Assembly: GCA_030065075.1 (NCBI GenBank) | Contig: JASJDQ010000011.1 | Coordinates: 1 to 43,078 of the forward strand | Reading direction: 5' to 3' | Length of the DNA: 43,078 nt | Origin: Paracoccaceae bacterium | GTDB taxonomy: Bacteria > Pseudomonadota > Alphaproteobacteria > Rhodobacterales > Rhodobacteraceae | Made by a program: the position numbers and the translations under genes | Notes under the pieces: model-generated | Told to the model about the DNA's origin: nothing | Database searches by the model: none | What the model saw: the letters and a program-made list of their open reading frames with translations, nothing else | In this document: in pieces, positions 32,028-41,072 of the stretch | Layout: the number at the start of each line of letters is the position of its first letter | Numbering within the stretch: the stretch's first letter is position 1

Positions 32028-34211
32028 CTAGCCCTCGATCTGGGTCAAGTCCGCGACGCTCAGGCATATTTCGCTGATCCTGTGCAGCAAATTCAAGCGG
32101 TTACGCCGCAGAATTTCGCTCTCGGCGTTGACCTGAACGTCCTCGAAGAACGCATCGATGGGCCCGCGCAGGTCTGCCATGGCGGTCATCGCCGCGCCAA
32201 AATCCTCCGCCTCCATCGCCGGTCCGATCTTCGCTTCTGCAGCATCGAGGGCTGCAAACAGGGTCTTTTCCGTCTCCGCTTCGGCCAGTTTCGGATCGGG
32301 TCCAAAGGAGTACTCGACCCCGTCCTTCTCCTCGGCCTGTTTCAGGATGTTATGCGCCCGCTTGAAGCCCTGCAGCAGGTTTTCCCCGTCCGAAGTATCC
32401 AGAAACGCCTGCAACGCCTCGGCCCGCGTAACCAAAAGCGTCAGGTCATCTGCATTCGGCATAGCGAGGCACGCGTCGATCACATCATGCCGAATGCCCT
32501 TGTCACGTAGGAAAACCTTCAGGCGGTCGTGGAAGAACCCCTCCAAGTCATTCATCGCATCCCCTATACCGCCGAGCAACGCGCCAAGATCCATGATCTC
32601 GTCCGGCAAGTCTTCGACATTGGTAACGCCATGCTCGTCGGTAGGAACGTCGACCGGTTGGACGCCTTCTGCGGCAGCCATGAACTTCGCGCCAAAGGAG
32701 ACACTGAATGGCTTTTGAAGGCTGATACGCAAATCATTCTCCAACACCAAGCGAATGACCCCCAACGCCGCGCGCCGGAGCGCGAACGGGTCCTTCGACC
32801 CCGTCGGCTTCTCGTCGATCGCCCAGAACCCCGTCAGCGTGTCGATCTTGTCGGCCAGCGCCACGGCGACCGAGACCGGATGCGTCGGCACCGCATCGGT
32901 CGGCCCAAGCGGCGAGTAATGTTCCTCGCAGGCCTCGGGTACACCGTCGTCATGCCCCGCGGCTTGGGCGTAATACCGCCCCATAACCCCTTGGAGTTCC
33001 GGGAACTCATAGACCATCTCGCTCGCCAGATCGGCCTTGGCGATGCGCGCCGCCTCGCCGGCTAGATCGGGCTTCGCGCCGACAACCGGCGCGATCTCGC
33101 GCGCGAGAGCCGCGATCCGCTCGATCCGCTCGGCCTGCGAGCCCAGCTTGTTGTGGAACGTGACCTCGGCCAGCGGCGCCGCCATCCCCACCATGCCGAC
33201 TTGCTCGACGGTGCGCAGATCGTTTTCCCAGAAGAACTTAGCATCCGCCAGCCGCGCCGAAAGGACCTTTTGGTTGCCCGCCAGGATGGTCGCACCATCA
33301 TCTGCCGTCTCGCGGTTCGCAACCGTGATGAACTTCACGATCTTGCCCGCCTTGTCGCGCACGCTGAAGAACTTTTGGTGTTCCTTCATCGAGGTCTGCA
33401 GCACCTCCGCCGGCAGTTCCAGGAAGTCCGCACCGATCTCGCCCATAAGCACGACGGGCCATTCGACCAGCCCCGCGACCTCGGCCAGAAGCCCCTTGTC
33501 CTCGACCACCTCCAGCCCTTGCGCAAAGGCCAGATGCGTCGCGTCGTGCCATATCTTCTCGGCCCGCTCCTCGGCCGACAGGATGACGAAGGCTTTCTTC
33601 AACCGCGCGGCGTAGTCCTCGAACGACGAAACCGCGAAAGGCTCCGGCGCCATGAAGCGGTGACCTGCCGTGGTATCACCCGAGGCGATGCCGTCCACGT
33701 CCAAAGGTACTACCGTCGTACCCTCTTCGTCCGTCAGGATGCACAGGATAGAATGCAGGGGCCGGACCCAGCGAAGGCTCCCCGCCCCCCACCGCATGGA
33801 TTTGGGCCAGGGGAAGTCGCGGATGGTCGCCTCCAGCACGTCCGCGATGATCTCGCCCGCCGGGCGGCCCGGCTTGTCGATCACCGCGAACCAGACCTGG
33901 CCCTTCTTGTCGTCCCGCGCTTCCAGATCATCCTTGGAGAGCCCGGTCGAGCGCAAGAACCCCGCGAGCGCTTGCTCCGGCGCATCCGTGCGGGGGCCCT
34001 TCCGTTCCTCGCGAACCGCCGGGCTTTCCGCCAATACCCCTTCAACCGACAACGCCAAGCGTCGCGGCGTCGAAAACGCCCCGGCCGAGGCATAGGTCAG
34101 CCCGGCCTCGACCAGCCCCTCGGTCACAAGGCGCTTCAGATCCGCCGCCGCGCGCGCCTGCATCCGGGCCGGAATTTCCTCGGAAGAGAGTTCGATCAAA
34201 AGATCAGGCAT
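32028..34211 (-). CDS. glyS: glycyl-tRNA synthetase beta subunit
   Basis: A 727-residue beta subunit of the heterotetrameric glycyl-tRNA synthetase, which charges tRNA-Gly in the cytoplasm. The N-terminus MPDLLIELSSEEIPARMQ is diagnostic. Internal markers include LPLHSILCILTDEEG-like RPLHSILC, VSSFEDYAARL, LLAEVAGLVEWPVVLMGEIGADFLELPAEVLQTSMKEHQKFFSV and DPFALRRAALGVIRLVLEN; the C-terminal anticodon-binding part is FFHDRLKVFLRDKGIRHDVIDA. Length is close to the usual ~690-750. It works with GlyQ, encoded upstream, separated by two small genes. It lies 15 bp downstream of the DUF6446 gene. Confidence 0.96.
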   Translation of the reverse strand: MPDLLIELSSEEIPARMQARAAADLKRLVTEGLVEAGLTYASAGAFSTPRRLALSVEGVLAESPAVREERKGPRTDAPEQALAGFLRSTGLSKDDLEARDDKKGQVWFAVIDKPGRPAGEIIADVLEATIRDFPWPKSMRWGAGSLRWVRPLHSILCILTDEEGTTVVPLDVDGIASGDTTAGHRFMAPEPFAVSSFEDYAARLKKAFVILSAEERAEKIWHDATHLAFAQGLEVVEDKGLLAEVAGLVEWPVVLMGEIGADFLELPAEVLQTSMKEHQKFFSVRDKAGKIVKFITVANRETADDGATILAGNQKVLSARLADAKFFWENDLRTVEQVGMVGMAAPLAEVTFHNKLGSQAERIERIAALAREIAPVVGAKPDLAGEAARIAKADLASEMVYEFPELQGVMGRYYAQAAGHDDGVPEACEEHYSPLGPTDAVPTHPVSVAVALADKIDTLTGFWAIDEKPTGSKDPFALRRAALGVIRLVLENDLRISLQKPFSVSFGAKFMAAAEGVQPVDVPTDEHGVTNVEDLPDEIMDLGALLGGIGDAMNDLEGFFHDRLKVFLRDKGIRHDVIDACLAMPNADDLTLLVTRAEALQAFLDTSDGENLLQGFKRAHNILKQAEEKDGVEYSFGPDPKLAEAETEKTLFAALDAAEAKIGPAMEAEDFGAAMTAMADLRGPIDAFFEDVQVNAESEILRRNRLNLLHRISEICLSVADLTQIEG

Positions 34212-34226
34212 GCCGCATGGACCTTG

Positions 34227-34754
34227 TCATTGTTCCGCCTCCGGCGGGGGCGGACACCCTTCCGGCACGGGATCGCCGTCAAAAGCCGCCTCTCCGCAGG
34301 CGTTGATCTGGTGCCAGACGAAGCCCTGCCCGTCGTCGCCGATCGCTACGACCCGGTCAAACCCATAGGCGACGTTGAATTCGCCCATAAACGCGGTCGC
34401 CTCGCCTGCTTCCAGCGCAGCGCCAAGCGCTTGCGCGTCGAAGCACTCGAACCAACCAGGCGCATTGTTCGGGATCGGGTCGTCATAGAGCTCATAGGTC
34501 TCGGTCAGCATGGCCTGGCTCATCGACGTCCTGAAGCACGCGCGATACCGCAAGGGAGAGCTGTCCGCATCAATTGCCTCGAAGGCCTCGTACAGGATCG
34601 GCTCCGGCACGCCCGCGCCGAGCGTCGTCAGTTGCACATCGGTCACGTTGTCCGCCTGCACCTCTTCATAGAAGGCATAGACCTGCAGGTAGTACATGCC
34701 CGCGCCCGCAGCGATCGCAGATGCCGCCAGAAAGATCACCAGAAACTTCCCCAT
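34227..34754 (-). CDS. DUF6446-type small membrane-anchored protein
   Basis: A 175-residue protein with one N-terminal hydrophobic segment ([32 protein letters not shown]) acting as a signal anchor. The periplasmic domain holds several cysteines (RYRACFRTS, WFECFDAQ, INACGEAAF, PEGCPPPPE) suited to disulfides. I recognise it as the DUF6446 type found between glyQ and glyS in Rhodobacteraceae; its function is unknown. ATG at 34754 overlaps the VOC gene stop (ATGA), and glyS follows 15 bp later, so it is embedded in the glyQS operon. Confidence 0.75.
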   Translation of the reverse strand: MGKFLVIFLAASAIAAGAGMYYLQVYAFYEEVQADNVTDVQLTTLGAGVPEPILYEAFEAIDADSSPLRYRACFRTSMSQAMLTETYELYDDPIPNNAPGWFECFDAQALGAALEAGEATAFMGEFNVAYGFDRVVAIGDDGQGFVWHQINACGEAAFDGDPVPEGCPPPPEAEQ

Positions 34755-35104
34755 CAGATGTCTTGCCCGAAACAAAGCCGGTTGCCGTCCGGGTCCAGCA
34801 CTTCAAGCTCGCGCATTCCATAGGGCTTGTCGCCCGGCCCGATGATCGGCCGCCAGTCGAGCGAGGCCGCGAAGGCATCCACATCGTCAATATGGAAATA
34901 GGCCCGCCAGCCCGGGCTGGTTTCCGGATCCGCGCCATGCCAGGCATCGACGAAAACCGTCGCCGCGTCGCGCCGGAAGATACCGAAGCGCGCCGGATCA
35001 CCACCCTCTTCGATGCACTCAAAGCCAAGCGCCTCGGTCCAGAACGCCTTGGCGCGTGGATAGTCCGAAACGCGCAATACGGGGATGGAAGAGGTCAGTG
35101 TCAC
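34754..35104 (-). CDS. VOC-family (glyoxalase/bleomycin resistance-like) protein
   Basis: A 116-residue single-domain vicinal oxygen chelate protein: [52 protein letters not shown], then [18 protein letters not shown] and [21 protein letters not shown]. The ending with E...DPDGN.LCFGQ carries the usual metal-site Glu. Family members include bleomycin-binding proteins, glyoxalases and dioxygenases. GTG at 35104 is the start; it overlaps the glyQ stop (GTGA), so the longer open frame into glyQ is not used. Its role inside a glyQS operon is unclear. Confidence 0.82.
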   Translation of the reverse strand: MTLTSSIPVLRVSDYPRAKAFWTEALGFECIEEGGDPARFGIFRRDAATVFVDAWHGADPETSPGWRAYFHIDDVDAFAASLDWRPIIGPGDKPYGMRELEVLDPDGNRLCFGQDI

Positions 35105-36021
35105 GCCGCGCCCGCCGCCTCTGTTGTCACGAAGGCGTCCGCGCAAAGCTTCGCCAGCGCGCGGACCCGCCCGATATAGGCCTGCCGTTCGGTGACCGAG
35201 ATCACGCCGCGTGCGTCGAGCAGGTTGAACAGATGGCTCGCCTTGATGCACTGGTCATAAGCGGGATGGGCCATCACAATGCGCTGACCGGTCTTGGGAT
35301 CGACCTCCTCCGCCTCCAGAATGCGCTGGCACTCGGCCTCCGCATCCACGAAATGCTTCAACAGCACATCCGTATCCGCCACATCGAAGTTCCAGCGGGA
35401 ATACTCCTGCTCGGTCTGACGGAAGACATCGCCATAGCTCAGCGCGATGGGATTTTGCGGGTCATTATACGGCATGTCCATCACGTGATCGATGCCAAGG
35501 ACGTACATCGCCAGCCGCTCCAGCCCATAGGTCAGTTCACCCGAGACCGGTTTGCAGTCATGCCCGCCGACCTGCTGGAAGTAAGTGAACTGCGACACTT
35601 CCATGCCATCGCACCAGACTTCCCAGCCAAGTCCCCAAGCCCCCAGCGTCGGGCTTTCCCAATCGTCCTCGACGAAACGGATATCGTGGAGTTCCATATC
35701 GATCCCGATAGCTTCAAGCGAGCCCAGATAAAGTTCCTGCAAATCAGGGGGCGACGGTTTGATGAGCACCTGAAACTGGTAATAGTGCTGCAACCGGTTC
35801 GGATTCTCGCCGTACCGTCCGTCGGTCGGTCGACGCGATGGCTGGACGTAGGCCGCGGCCCAATGTTTCTCCCCGAGGGAACGCAAGGTGGTCGCCGGGT
35901 GAAAGGTCCCCGCCCCAACTTCCATGTCATAGGGCTGTAAAACCGCGCAGCCCCGAGACGCCCAGTAAGACTGCAGGCGAAGAATGATCTCCTGAAAACT
36001 CTTCGGTTTTTCGACGCCCAT
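35101..36021 (-). CDS. glyQ: glycyl-tRNA synthetase alpha subunit
   Basis: A 306-residue alpha subunit with the class II core. Motifs include [134 protein letters not shown] and [12 protein letters not shown]. It forms an alpha2beta2 enzyme with GlyS. ATG at 36021 is chosen because AGAGG lies upstream and the protein then starts at the family's usual point; the frame to 36111 adds unrelated residues. VOC and DUF6446 genes separate it from glyS, linked by stop-start overlaps, so one operon is likely. Confidence 0.97.
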   Translation of the reverse strand: MGVEKPKSFQEIILRLQSYWASRGCAVLQPYDMEVGAGTFHPATTLRSLGEKHWAAAYVQPSRRPTDGRYGENPNRLQHYYQFQVLIKPSPPDLQELYLGSLEAIGIDMELHDIRFVEDDWESPTLGAWGLGWEVWCDGMEVSQFTYFQQVGGHDCKPVSGELTYGLERLAMYVLGIDHVMDMPYNDPQNPIALSYGDVFRQTEQEYSRWNFDVADTDVLLKHFVDAEAECQRILEAEEVDPKTGQRIVMAHPAYDQCIKASHLFNLLDARGVISVTERQAYIGRVRALAKLCADAFVTTEAAGAA

Positions 36022-36175
36022 GTCAGAACCTCTGGCCAAAATCGCGTTCTCAATAGGCAACAGGTCCCAAGGGGTCAATGAGCCCCCCTTGAAACCGCGT
36101 GCAACTGCCACAGCCTAAGGCTAGAACGAACGGAAATCTGGCCCACTGGGGGGCTCCAAGGACATGGAATTTGGT

Positions 36176-37873
36176 ATGTTACAGAAGGCTGCCGCCGTCT
36201 TTCTTCTGATTGTGTTTGCGGGCACGGCCACCGCGCAAAGCTGGGTGCAGGTCGAATCGCAACCGGGGACCCGGCAGGCCATCGCCCGCGCAGAAGCCTA
36301 TGCCCGGATCTTGCCAAACGTCAGCGCCTTCCGCACCGGCCCCCGCTGGCATGCCATCGTGCTCGGCCCCTTTGCCACCGAAGGCGAAGCGCGCCGCCGC
36401 TTGCAGGAACTTCGCGCCCAACGGCTTGTACCCAACGACAGCTATGTCGCCGATGGCAGCACATTCGGTACACGTGTCTTTTCAAGCGAAGGCACGACCA
36501 CGGCGCTGGCCCCCACACCGGTCCCGGCCGCCCCGGCACCTGTGCTTGAGCCGGGCGAGGAAACCGAAGCCGAAGCCAGACGGAGCGAAAGAAATCTTAC
36601 CCGCGAAGACCGCGCCCTGATCCAGATGGCGCTCAAATTCGAAGGCTTCTATGCCTCGGTCATCGACGCGGCTTTCGGCCCCGGTACGCGCCGCGCCATG
36701 GCCGAGTGGCAAGAGGCCGCCGGGTTCGAACCCACCGGTGTTCTGACGACACTACAGCGCCGCGACCTGGTAGATGGCTACAACGCGGTGATCTCCTCGC
36801 TCTCGATTGCCCCCGTCGTCGACGAACAAGCCGGCATCGAAATCGAACTGCCCACGGCCATGGTGAAATTCGACCGCTACGATGCGCCCTTCGCGCACTA
36901 CGAACCCAATTCCCCCGACAACGTGAAGGTCGTTCTGATCAGTCTCGAGGGGGGCACGACGACACTCGCTGCTTTCTATGACATCATGCAGACGCTCGAG
37001 GCCGTGCCGACGGACGGCGAACGCAGTCTGGGCCGCGAAAGCTTCACGATCGAAGGCATCAGCGACACCATCCGGTCCCACACCTATGCGCGTCGGGCGG
37101 GCGATGCGGTCAAGGGCTTCTCGCTGATCTGGCCCGCGGGCGACGACAAGCGTTTCAACTTGGCGCTTGAAGCGATGCGCGCCAGTTTCCGCACGACCGA
37201 CGCCATCCTGCCCGACAATGCCGGGACCGGCGTGCAGGACATCGACCTTCTGTCGGGGCTCGAGATCCGGCGCCCCATCCTTGGACAATCGGGGTTCTTC
37301 ATCGACGGAGAGGGCGCGGTCCTGACGTCCTCGACCGCCCTTGGTCAATGCCAGCGGATCACGCTCGACGAAGAGACCGAAGTCGATCTCGTGGCCGAAG
37401 AGCCCGGGCTTGGTATTGCGCTGCTGCGTCCGAAGGAGCCGCTTTCGCCGCTCTCCGTTGCGCGCTTGATGACAACGGAACCGCGCATTCAATCCGACAT
37501 TGCCGTTTCGGGTTTCTCCTTTGGCGGGCTTTTGTCCGCCCCCACCCTGACGTTCGGCAAGCTCGCTGACCTGAAAAGTCTTGACGGGGACGACCGTGTA
37601 GCGCGCCTCAACCTCCGGCGTGAACCGGGCGACACCGGCGGACCGGTCTTCGACCCCTCGGGCGCGGTGATCGGGATGCTTCTGGCCGGAACCGAAGGCG
37701 CACGACAACTGCCGGACGAAGTCTCCTTTGCCGCCGACGCAAAAGAGCTTGCCGCTTTCCTGACCGAAAATGGCGTGACACCTTCTGCGATGGACCGGGG
37801 CGAGCATATCCCGCCCGAGGATCTGACCGAACTTGCCGGTGACCTGACCGTCCTCGTCAGCTGCTGGAACTGA
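36176..37873 (+). CDS. SPOR/peptidoglycan-binding protein with degenerate trypsin-like domain
   Basis: A ~565-residue exported protein. Order of parts: signal peptide (MLQKAAAVFLLIVFAGTATA|QS), a SPOR-like domain (~21-92, WVQVESQPGTRQAIARAEAYARIL...), an Ala/Pro linker (~105-135), a PG_binding_1 repeat (~143-205, IQMALKFEGFYASVIDAAFGPGTRRAMAEWQEAAG), a middle domain, and a trypsin-like fold (~365-550). In that fold the histidine motif reads VLTSSTALGQC instead of VLTxxHV, the Asp site reads LGIALLR instead of D.ALL, and the nucleophile motif reads GDTGGPVF (T487) instead of GDSGGP. It should therefore be a pseudoprotease that binds cell wall. An in-frame ATG at 36164 is an alternative start. 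The redoxin gene follows 6 bp later. Confidence 0.8.
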   Translation: MLQKAAAVFLLIVFAGTATAQSWVQVESQPGTRQAIARAEAYARILPNVSAFRTGPRWHAIVLGPFATEGEARRRLQELRAQRLVPNDSYVADGSTFGTRVFSSEGTTTALAPTPVPAAPAPVLEPGEETEAEARRSERNLTREDRALIQMALKFEGFYASVIDAAFGPGTRRAMAEWQEAAGFEPTGVLTTLQRRDLVDGYNAVISSLSIAPVVDEQAGIEIELPTAMVKFDRYDAPFAHYEPNSPDNVKVVLISLEGGTTTLAAFYDIMQTLEAVPTDGERSLGRESFTIEGISDTIRSHTYARRAGDAVKGFSLIWPAGDDKRFNLALEAMRASFRTTDAILPDNAGTGVQDIDLLSGLEIRRPILGQSGFFIDGEGAVLTSSTALGQCQRITLDEETEVDLVAEEPGLGIALLRPKEPLSPLSVARLMTTEPRIQSDIAVSGFSFGGLLSAPTLTFGKLADLKSLDGDDRVARLNLRREPGDTGGPVFDPSGAVIGMLLAGTEGARQLPDEVSFAADAKELAAFLTENGVTPSAMDRGEHIPPEDLTELAGDLTVLVSCWN

Positions 37874-37879
37874 AGTTCC

Positions 37880-38398
37880 ATGCCCACCCCCAAACCCATC
37901 CCAGGTGCAACGCTGGCGCCCATGCGCATCCCCCGCCTCGGCGGTGGCACTTTGGAGGTCGGTGGCGAGCGGGAGAACTGGACCCTTCTCGTGGTCTATC
38001 GCGGCAAGCATTGCCCGCGCTGCAAAGCCTATTTGAACATTCTCGAAGGCAAGTCCCCTGACTGGATCGACGCCGGATTCGACATCGCAGTCGTCTCTGC
38101 CGACCCCGAGGAAAAAACCGCCGCGGATGTGGCTGAGTTCGGCTGGACCTTCCCGCTGGGCTACGGGCTGACTGAAGACCAGATGCACACGCTGGGTCTT
38201 TACGTCACCGAGCCGCTTTCGCCCGATGAAACGGACCGGCGCTTCGCCGAGCCAGGTGTCTTTGTCCTGCGCCCCGATGGCTCGCTGGTGCTGGTGGCCA
38301 TCTCAAACGGACCATCTGCGCGCCCCGACCTGGCCGCGCTTCTGGACGGGATGATCTTCACAAAAGTCAATGACCGCCCGCCGCGCGGCACCGTTTGA
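37880..38398 (+). CDS. redoxin/AhpC-TSA family thiol protein
   Basis: A 172-residue thioredoxin-fold protein. LLVVYRGKHCPRCKAYLNILEG carries a CPRC pair (C45, C48), and FDIAVVSADPEEKTAADVAEFGWTFPLGYGLTEDQMHTLGLYVTEP and FAEPGVFVLRPDGSLVLVAISNGPSARPDL are typical of AhpC/TSA-like redoxins. It probably reduces peroxides or disulfides in the cytoplasm, since no signal peptide is present. It is 6 bp downstream of the SPOR-protein gene and likely co-transcribed. Confidence 0.85.
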   Translation: MPTPKPIPGATLAPMRIPRLGGGTLEVGGERENWTLLVVYRGKHCPRCKAYLNILEGKSPDWIDAGFDIAVVSADPEEKTAADVAEFGWTFPLGYGLTEDQMHTLGLYVTEPLSPDETDRRFAEPGVFVLRPDGSLVLVAISNGPSARPDLAALLDGMIFTKVNDRPPRGTV

Positions 38399-38405
38399 AC
38401 AACCA

Positions 38406-38434
38406 TTGTTAACTTTTCAATAATGCGCTACAAT
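38406..38434 (+). promoter_or_regulatory. sigma-70-type promoter upstream of the LOV gene
   Basis: TTGTTA (38406-38411), 17 bases, TACAAT (38429-38434). This is one of the best promoter matches in the window and would give a leader of about 60 bases for a start at 38500. Confidence 0.55.
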
Positions 38435-38499
38435 CTACGCGTGTGCGTTCGTTGCCCTTTGAGCGCGTGCTTGCGATGTCGGCTAGGGATGGATCGGCT

Positions 38500-39072
38500 A
38501 TGCAGAATGATGCGGAATTTTCACGCAAACTCGGCGACTGTATTTCGCCGGTGACCATCGCCGACATGGCCTTGCCGGATTGCCCTCTGGTTTTTGTCAA
38601 CTTTGCCTTTTGCAAACTCACAGGCTACGACACTGACGAATGCGTCGGCCGAAACTGCCGCTTCCTGCAAGGCGAAGGCACCGATCGGGAAGCTGTCGCG
38701 AAACTCCGGAAGTCCCTCAAGACGGGAAATTCGATCGAAATTTGCCTCAGGAACTACCGCAAATCCGGACAACCTTTCGACAACCTGTTGATTATGAAGC
38801 CGTTCCAATCCAACGACAGACGAGAGCTTGTTTTGGGCTGTCAATACCAGATCGACGCAAGCGGCCGTGTCTCAGAACACCTGAAACGCGTCCACGGAGT
38901 TGTCGGCAAATTGTCCCTAGAAGAGGCAGGTCCCCGGGCCCATTCGTTCGAGGCATACCGCATGCGCGCCGAAAGCATCCGTGTGCTGCTCGAGGCGCAC
39001 AGATCGCGCGACGAAGTTCTCCAGTCGTGGCTACGACCAGCCTCACGCCCGCCAAAAGCGGCTGGTGAATAG
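38500..39072 (+). CDS. short LOV-domain blue-light photoreceptor
   Basis: A ~190-residue protein consisting of one LOV (PAS) domain plus a helical tail. The flavin-binding core is GRNCRFLQG with photoactive Cys53, preceded by SPVTIADMALPDCPLVFVNFAFCKLTGY and followed by CLRNYRKSGQPFDNLLIMKP and LVLGCQYQID, whose Gln is the usual flavin-contact residue. No kinase, GGDEF or DNA-binding domain is attached, so it is a short LOV protein like RsLOV of Rhodobacter sphaeroides, with a C-terminal helix (about 130-190). Start choice: ATG at 38500 has AGGGA ten bases upstream and gives an RsLOV-like N-terminus; ATG 38476 and GTG 38443 are alternatives. Its 3' end overlaps the convergent trkH gene by 30 bases. 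Confidence 0.92.
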   Translation: MQNDAEFSRKLGDCISPVTIADMALPDCPLVFVNFAFCKLTGYDTDECVGRNCRFLQGEGTDREAVAKLRKSLKTGNSIEICLRNYRKSGQPFDNLLIMKPFQSNDRRELVLGCQYQIDASGRVSEHLKRVHGVVGKLSLEEAGPRAHSFEAYRMRAESIRVLLEAHRSRDEVLQSWLRPASRPPKAAGE

Positions 39073-40488
39073 CACGAATACCACCATCAGTTCCAAGCGC
39101 CCGACCAGCATCGCCGACAGCAGGATCCATTTGGCGGTCGTGTTCAACCCCCCGAAATCGCCATCCGGCCCGATTTCAGGCCCCAACCCCGGCCCCACGT
39201 TCGCAATCGCCGTCGCCGCGCCGCTGATCGAAGTGACGAAATCCAGCCCCGTCGCACTCAAGAGCACCGCCACAACCCCCAGTGTCACCACAAAGAGCGT
39301 CAGAAAGCTCATGACCGACGAAATGACATCCTCCCCCGCGGTCCGGCCCTGGTATTTCAGCTGAAAGACCCCATGCGGCGAATGAATGCGCCGGATCTGA
39401 TTGCCGACCGCGCCGACCAGCAACTGATAGCGGAACACCTTGACGGAACAGGACGTCGACCCGGCGCAGCCGCCGATGAGGCCGACGAAGAAGAAGACCG
39501 CTACCGGAAACGCGCCCCAAAGCTGGTAATTCGCGCTGGCATAGCCGGTGCCCGTGGTGATCGAAGTAATATTGAACACCGTGCTCGACAACGCGTTCGC
39601 CATCGAAGCCCCGCCCGCCAGTTGAAACAGGAAAATCGCGCCAATCGCGATGGCGAGGATGATCAGGAAGACGCGGATCTGACTGTCATTGAACAGGGGT
39701 CGGCTCGATCCGGCCAGCAACTGCACATAGCGGACAAACGGCAGGCTCGCCAGGATCATGAACACCGCGGCGACATACTCACCTGCCCCCGCAAAGCGCG
39801 TGAAACTGTCGTCATGGGTCGAAAACCCACCTGTGGCGATCGTTGTCATCGCATGGTTGATCGCATCGAACAGGCTCATCCCAACAACCAGATACGCCAA
39901 CCCGCAGGCGACCGTCAGACCCACGTAAACAATGGATATGCGCGAGGCGATCTCCGCCGCCCGTGGCAGGACCTTGCCGTCCGTGTCGAACCCTTCCGAG
40001 CGGAAGATCTGCATCCCCCCGACCCGAAGCTCCGGCAGAAACGCCAGCGCAACCACGACAATCCCGATCCCGCCGAACCATTGCAGCATCGACCGCCACA
40101 ACAAAAGCCCCGAAGGCAAGTCATCGAGCCCGGTGAAGACCGTCGAGCCTGTCGTTGTCAGCCCCGACATGGCCTCGAAATAGGCGTCCGTGAACGAGGC
40201 ATCCGTCGCCCCCCTCAGAAAGGGAATGGCGCCGAACAACGGCAAAACCGCCCAGACACCCGACGTCAGAATGAACGTCTGCCGCCTGCCGATCCCGCCG
40301 TCGACCGCGTTCGAGCACGCCACCGCCACCAAACCGCCCGTCAGGACGGTAAAAATCGCAGCCTCCAGAAAGACCCCCGCATGCCCGTTCCCTTCGTAAA
40401 GGTCCAACGCCATCGGTACCAGCATCGACAGCCCCAAAAGCGCCACCATCAGGCCGGTTACATATCCAACAGGACGCAAGTCGATCAT
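39043..40488 (-). CDS. trkH: TrkH-type potassium uptake channel subunit
   Basis: A 481-residue membrane protein of the TrkH/KtrB family with four pore-loop repeats: FEAMSGLTTTGSTVF, NHAMTTIATGGFSTHD, FNITSITTGTGYASAN and a fourth near ATAIANVGPGLGPEIG. WFGGIGIVVVALAFLPELRVGG and GGCAGSTSCSVKVFR are typical TrkH stretches. It imports K+ with a TrkA/KtrA regulator not seen here. ATG at 40488 has AAGG nine bases upstream and a normal N-terminus (MIDLRPVGYVTG); a TTG at 40524 overlapping the upstream stop is less likely. It converges on and overlaps the LOV gene. Confidence 0.93.
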   Translation of the reverse strand: MIDLRPVGYVTGLMVALLGLSMLVPMALDLYEGNGHAGVFLEAAIFTVLTGGLVAVACSNAVDGGIGRRQTFILTSGVWAVLPLFGAIPFLRGATDASFTDAYFEAMSGLTTTGSTVFTGLDDLPSGLLLWRSMLQWFGGIGIVVVALAFLPELRVGGMQIFRSEGFDTDGKVLPRAAEIASRISIVYVGLTVACGLAYLVVGMSLFDAINHAMTTIATGGFSTHDDSFTRFAGAGEYVAAVFMILASLPFVRYVQLLAGSSRPLFNDSQIRVFLIILAIAIGAIFLFQLAGGASMANALSSTVFNITSITTGTGYASANYQLWGAFPVAVFFFVGLIGGCAGSTSCSVKVFRYQLLVGAVGNQIRRIHSPHGVFQLKYQGRTAGEDVISSVMSFLTLFVVTLGVVAVLLSATGLDFVTSISGAATAIANVGPGLGPEIGPDGDFGGLNTTAKWILLSAMLVGRLELMVVFVLFTSRFWRA

Positions 40489-40520
40489 GGGGCGAGCCTT
40501 GGCCGCGCCGTCGCCCCAAG

Positions 40521-41072
40521 TCAACCGTCGTTCGGCACGGGGTCCCGCCGCTCGGCGATCAGATCACCATTGTCGTCAAAAAACGGGTTTCTCCGCCATT
40601 TACCCGTGACATGCGCCGACACCATCCGCCCCAAAAGCGCAAGGATCATCGGCAAAGCGCTGCCATGGGGGCCATCCACATGGGCCAAAGCCCCCTTCAG
40701 GTGCACCTTGGCCGCTACCTTCGGCAAGCCGTCCTGCGGCGACAGATCGGCCACCTGGAAGCTCGCAAAAGGCACATGCCGCGTCGGCAGGATGTTCGCC
40801 ATCGGCGTATTGCAGCACGTTGCGTACCACCGAAGCGGCCCCTTCTCGGTCAGCCGCAACCACGCCAGATGCTCCTGCCCCTTCAGAATGCGCACACCGT
40901 CAGGCGCCACCTGCAACAGATCGCTCCCGCCAGCGGCATCGAGCCGCTCGGTCTTGCCAAGTCGTTCAACAAAAGCACGGCAACTCTTACAATAGCACTT
41001 CAGCCGCACCCCCGTCGTGGGCACTTCGACCTCGACCTTGCCGCATTGGCAAGTCCATGTCGCCTTGTCCAT
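40521..41072 (-). CDS. GFA/CENP-V-fold zinc protein (DUF6151-like)
   Basis: A 183-residue protein with the glutathione-dependent formaldehyde-activating (GFA)/CENP-V cysteine pattern: CQC at 8-10, CYCKSC at 26-31 and CC at 86-87 (RWYATCCNTPM). These bind two structural or catalytic zincs. It ends with a divergent C-terminal half that I recognise only as DUF6151-like. It sits immediately upstream of trkH on the same strand. GFA-type enzyme activity is not implied for all such proteins; function unknown. Confidence 0.75.
   Translation of the reverse strand: MDKATWTCQCGKVEVEVPTTGVRLKCYCKSCRAFVERLGKTERLDAAGGSDLLQVAPDGVRILKGQEHLAWLRLTEKGPLRWYATCCNTPMANILPTRHVPFASFQVADLSPQDGLPKVAAKVHLKGALAHVDGPHGSALPMILALLGRMVSAHVTGKWRRNPFFDDNGDLIAERRDPVPNDG

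Noticed and set aside
33153-34823. Long plus-strand open frame opposite glyS
   Set aside because: It is antisense to glyS and DUF6446, which have clear homology; no start site or family signal was seen.
36721-36745. GGGTTCGAACCC, which resembles a tRNA T-arm
   Set aside because: It lies inside the coding sequence of the SPOR protein's peptidoglycan-binding domain, and no acceptor, D or anticodon arms can be drawn around it.
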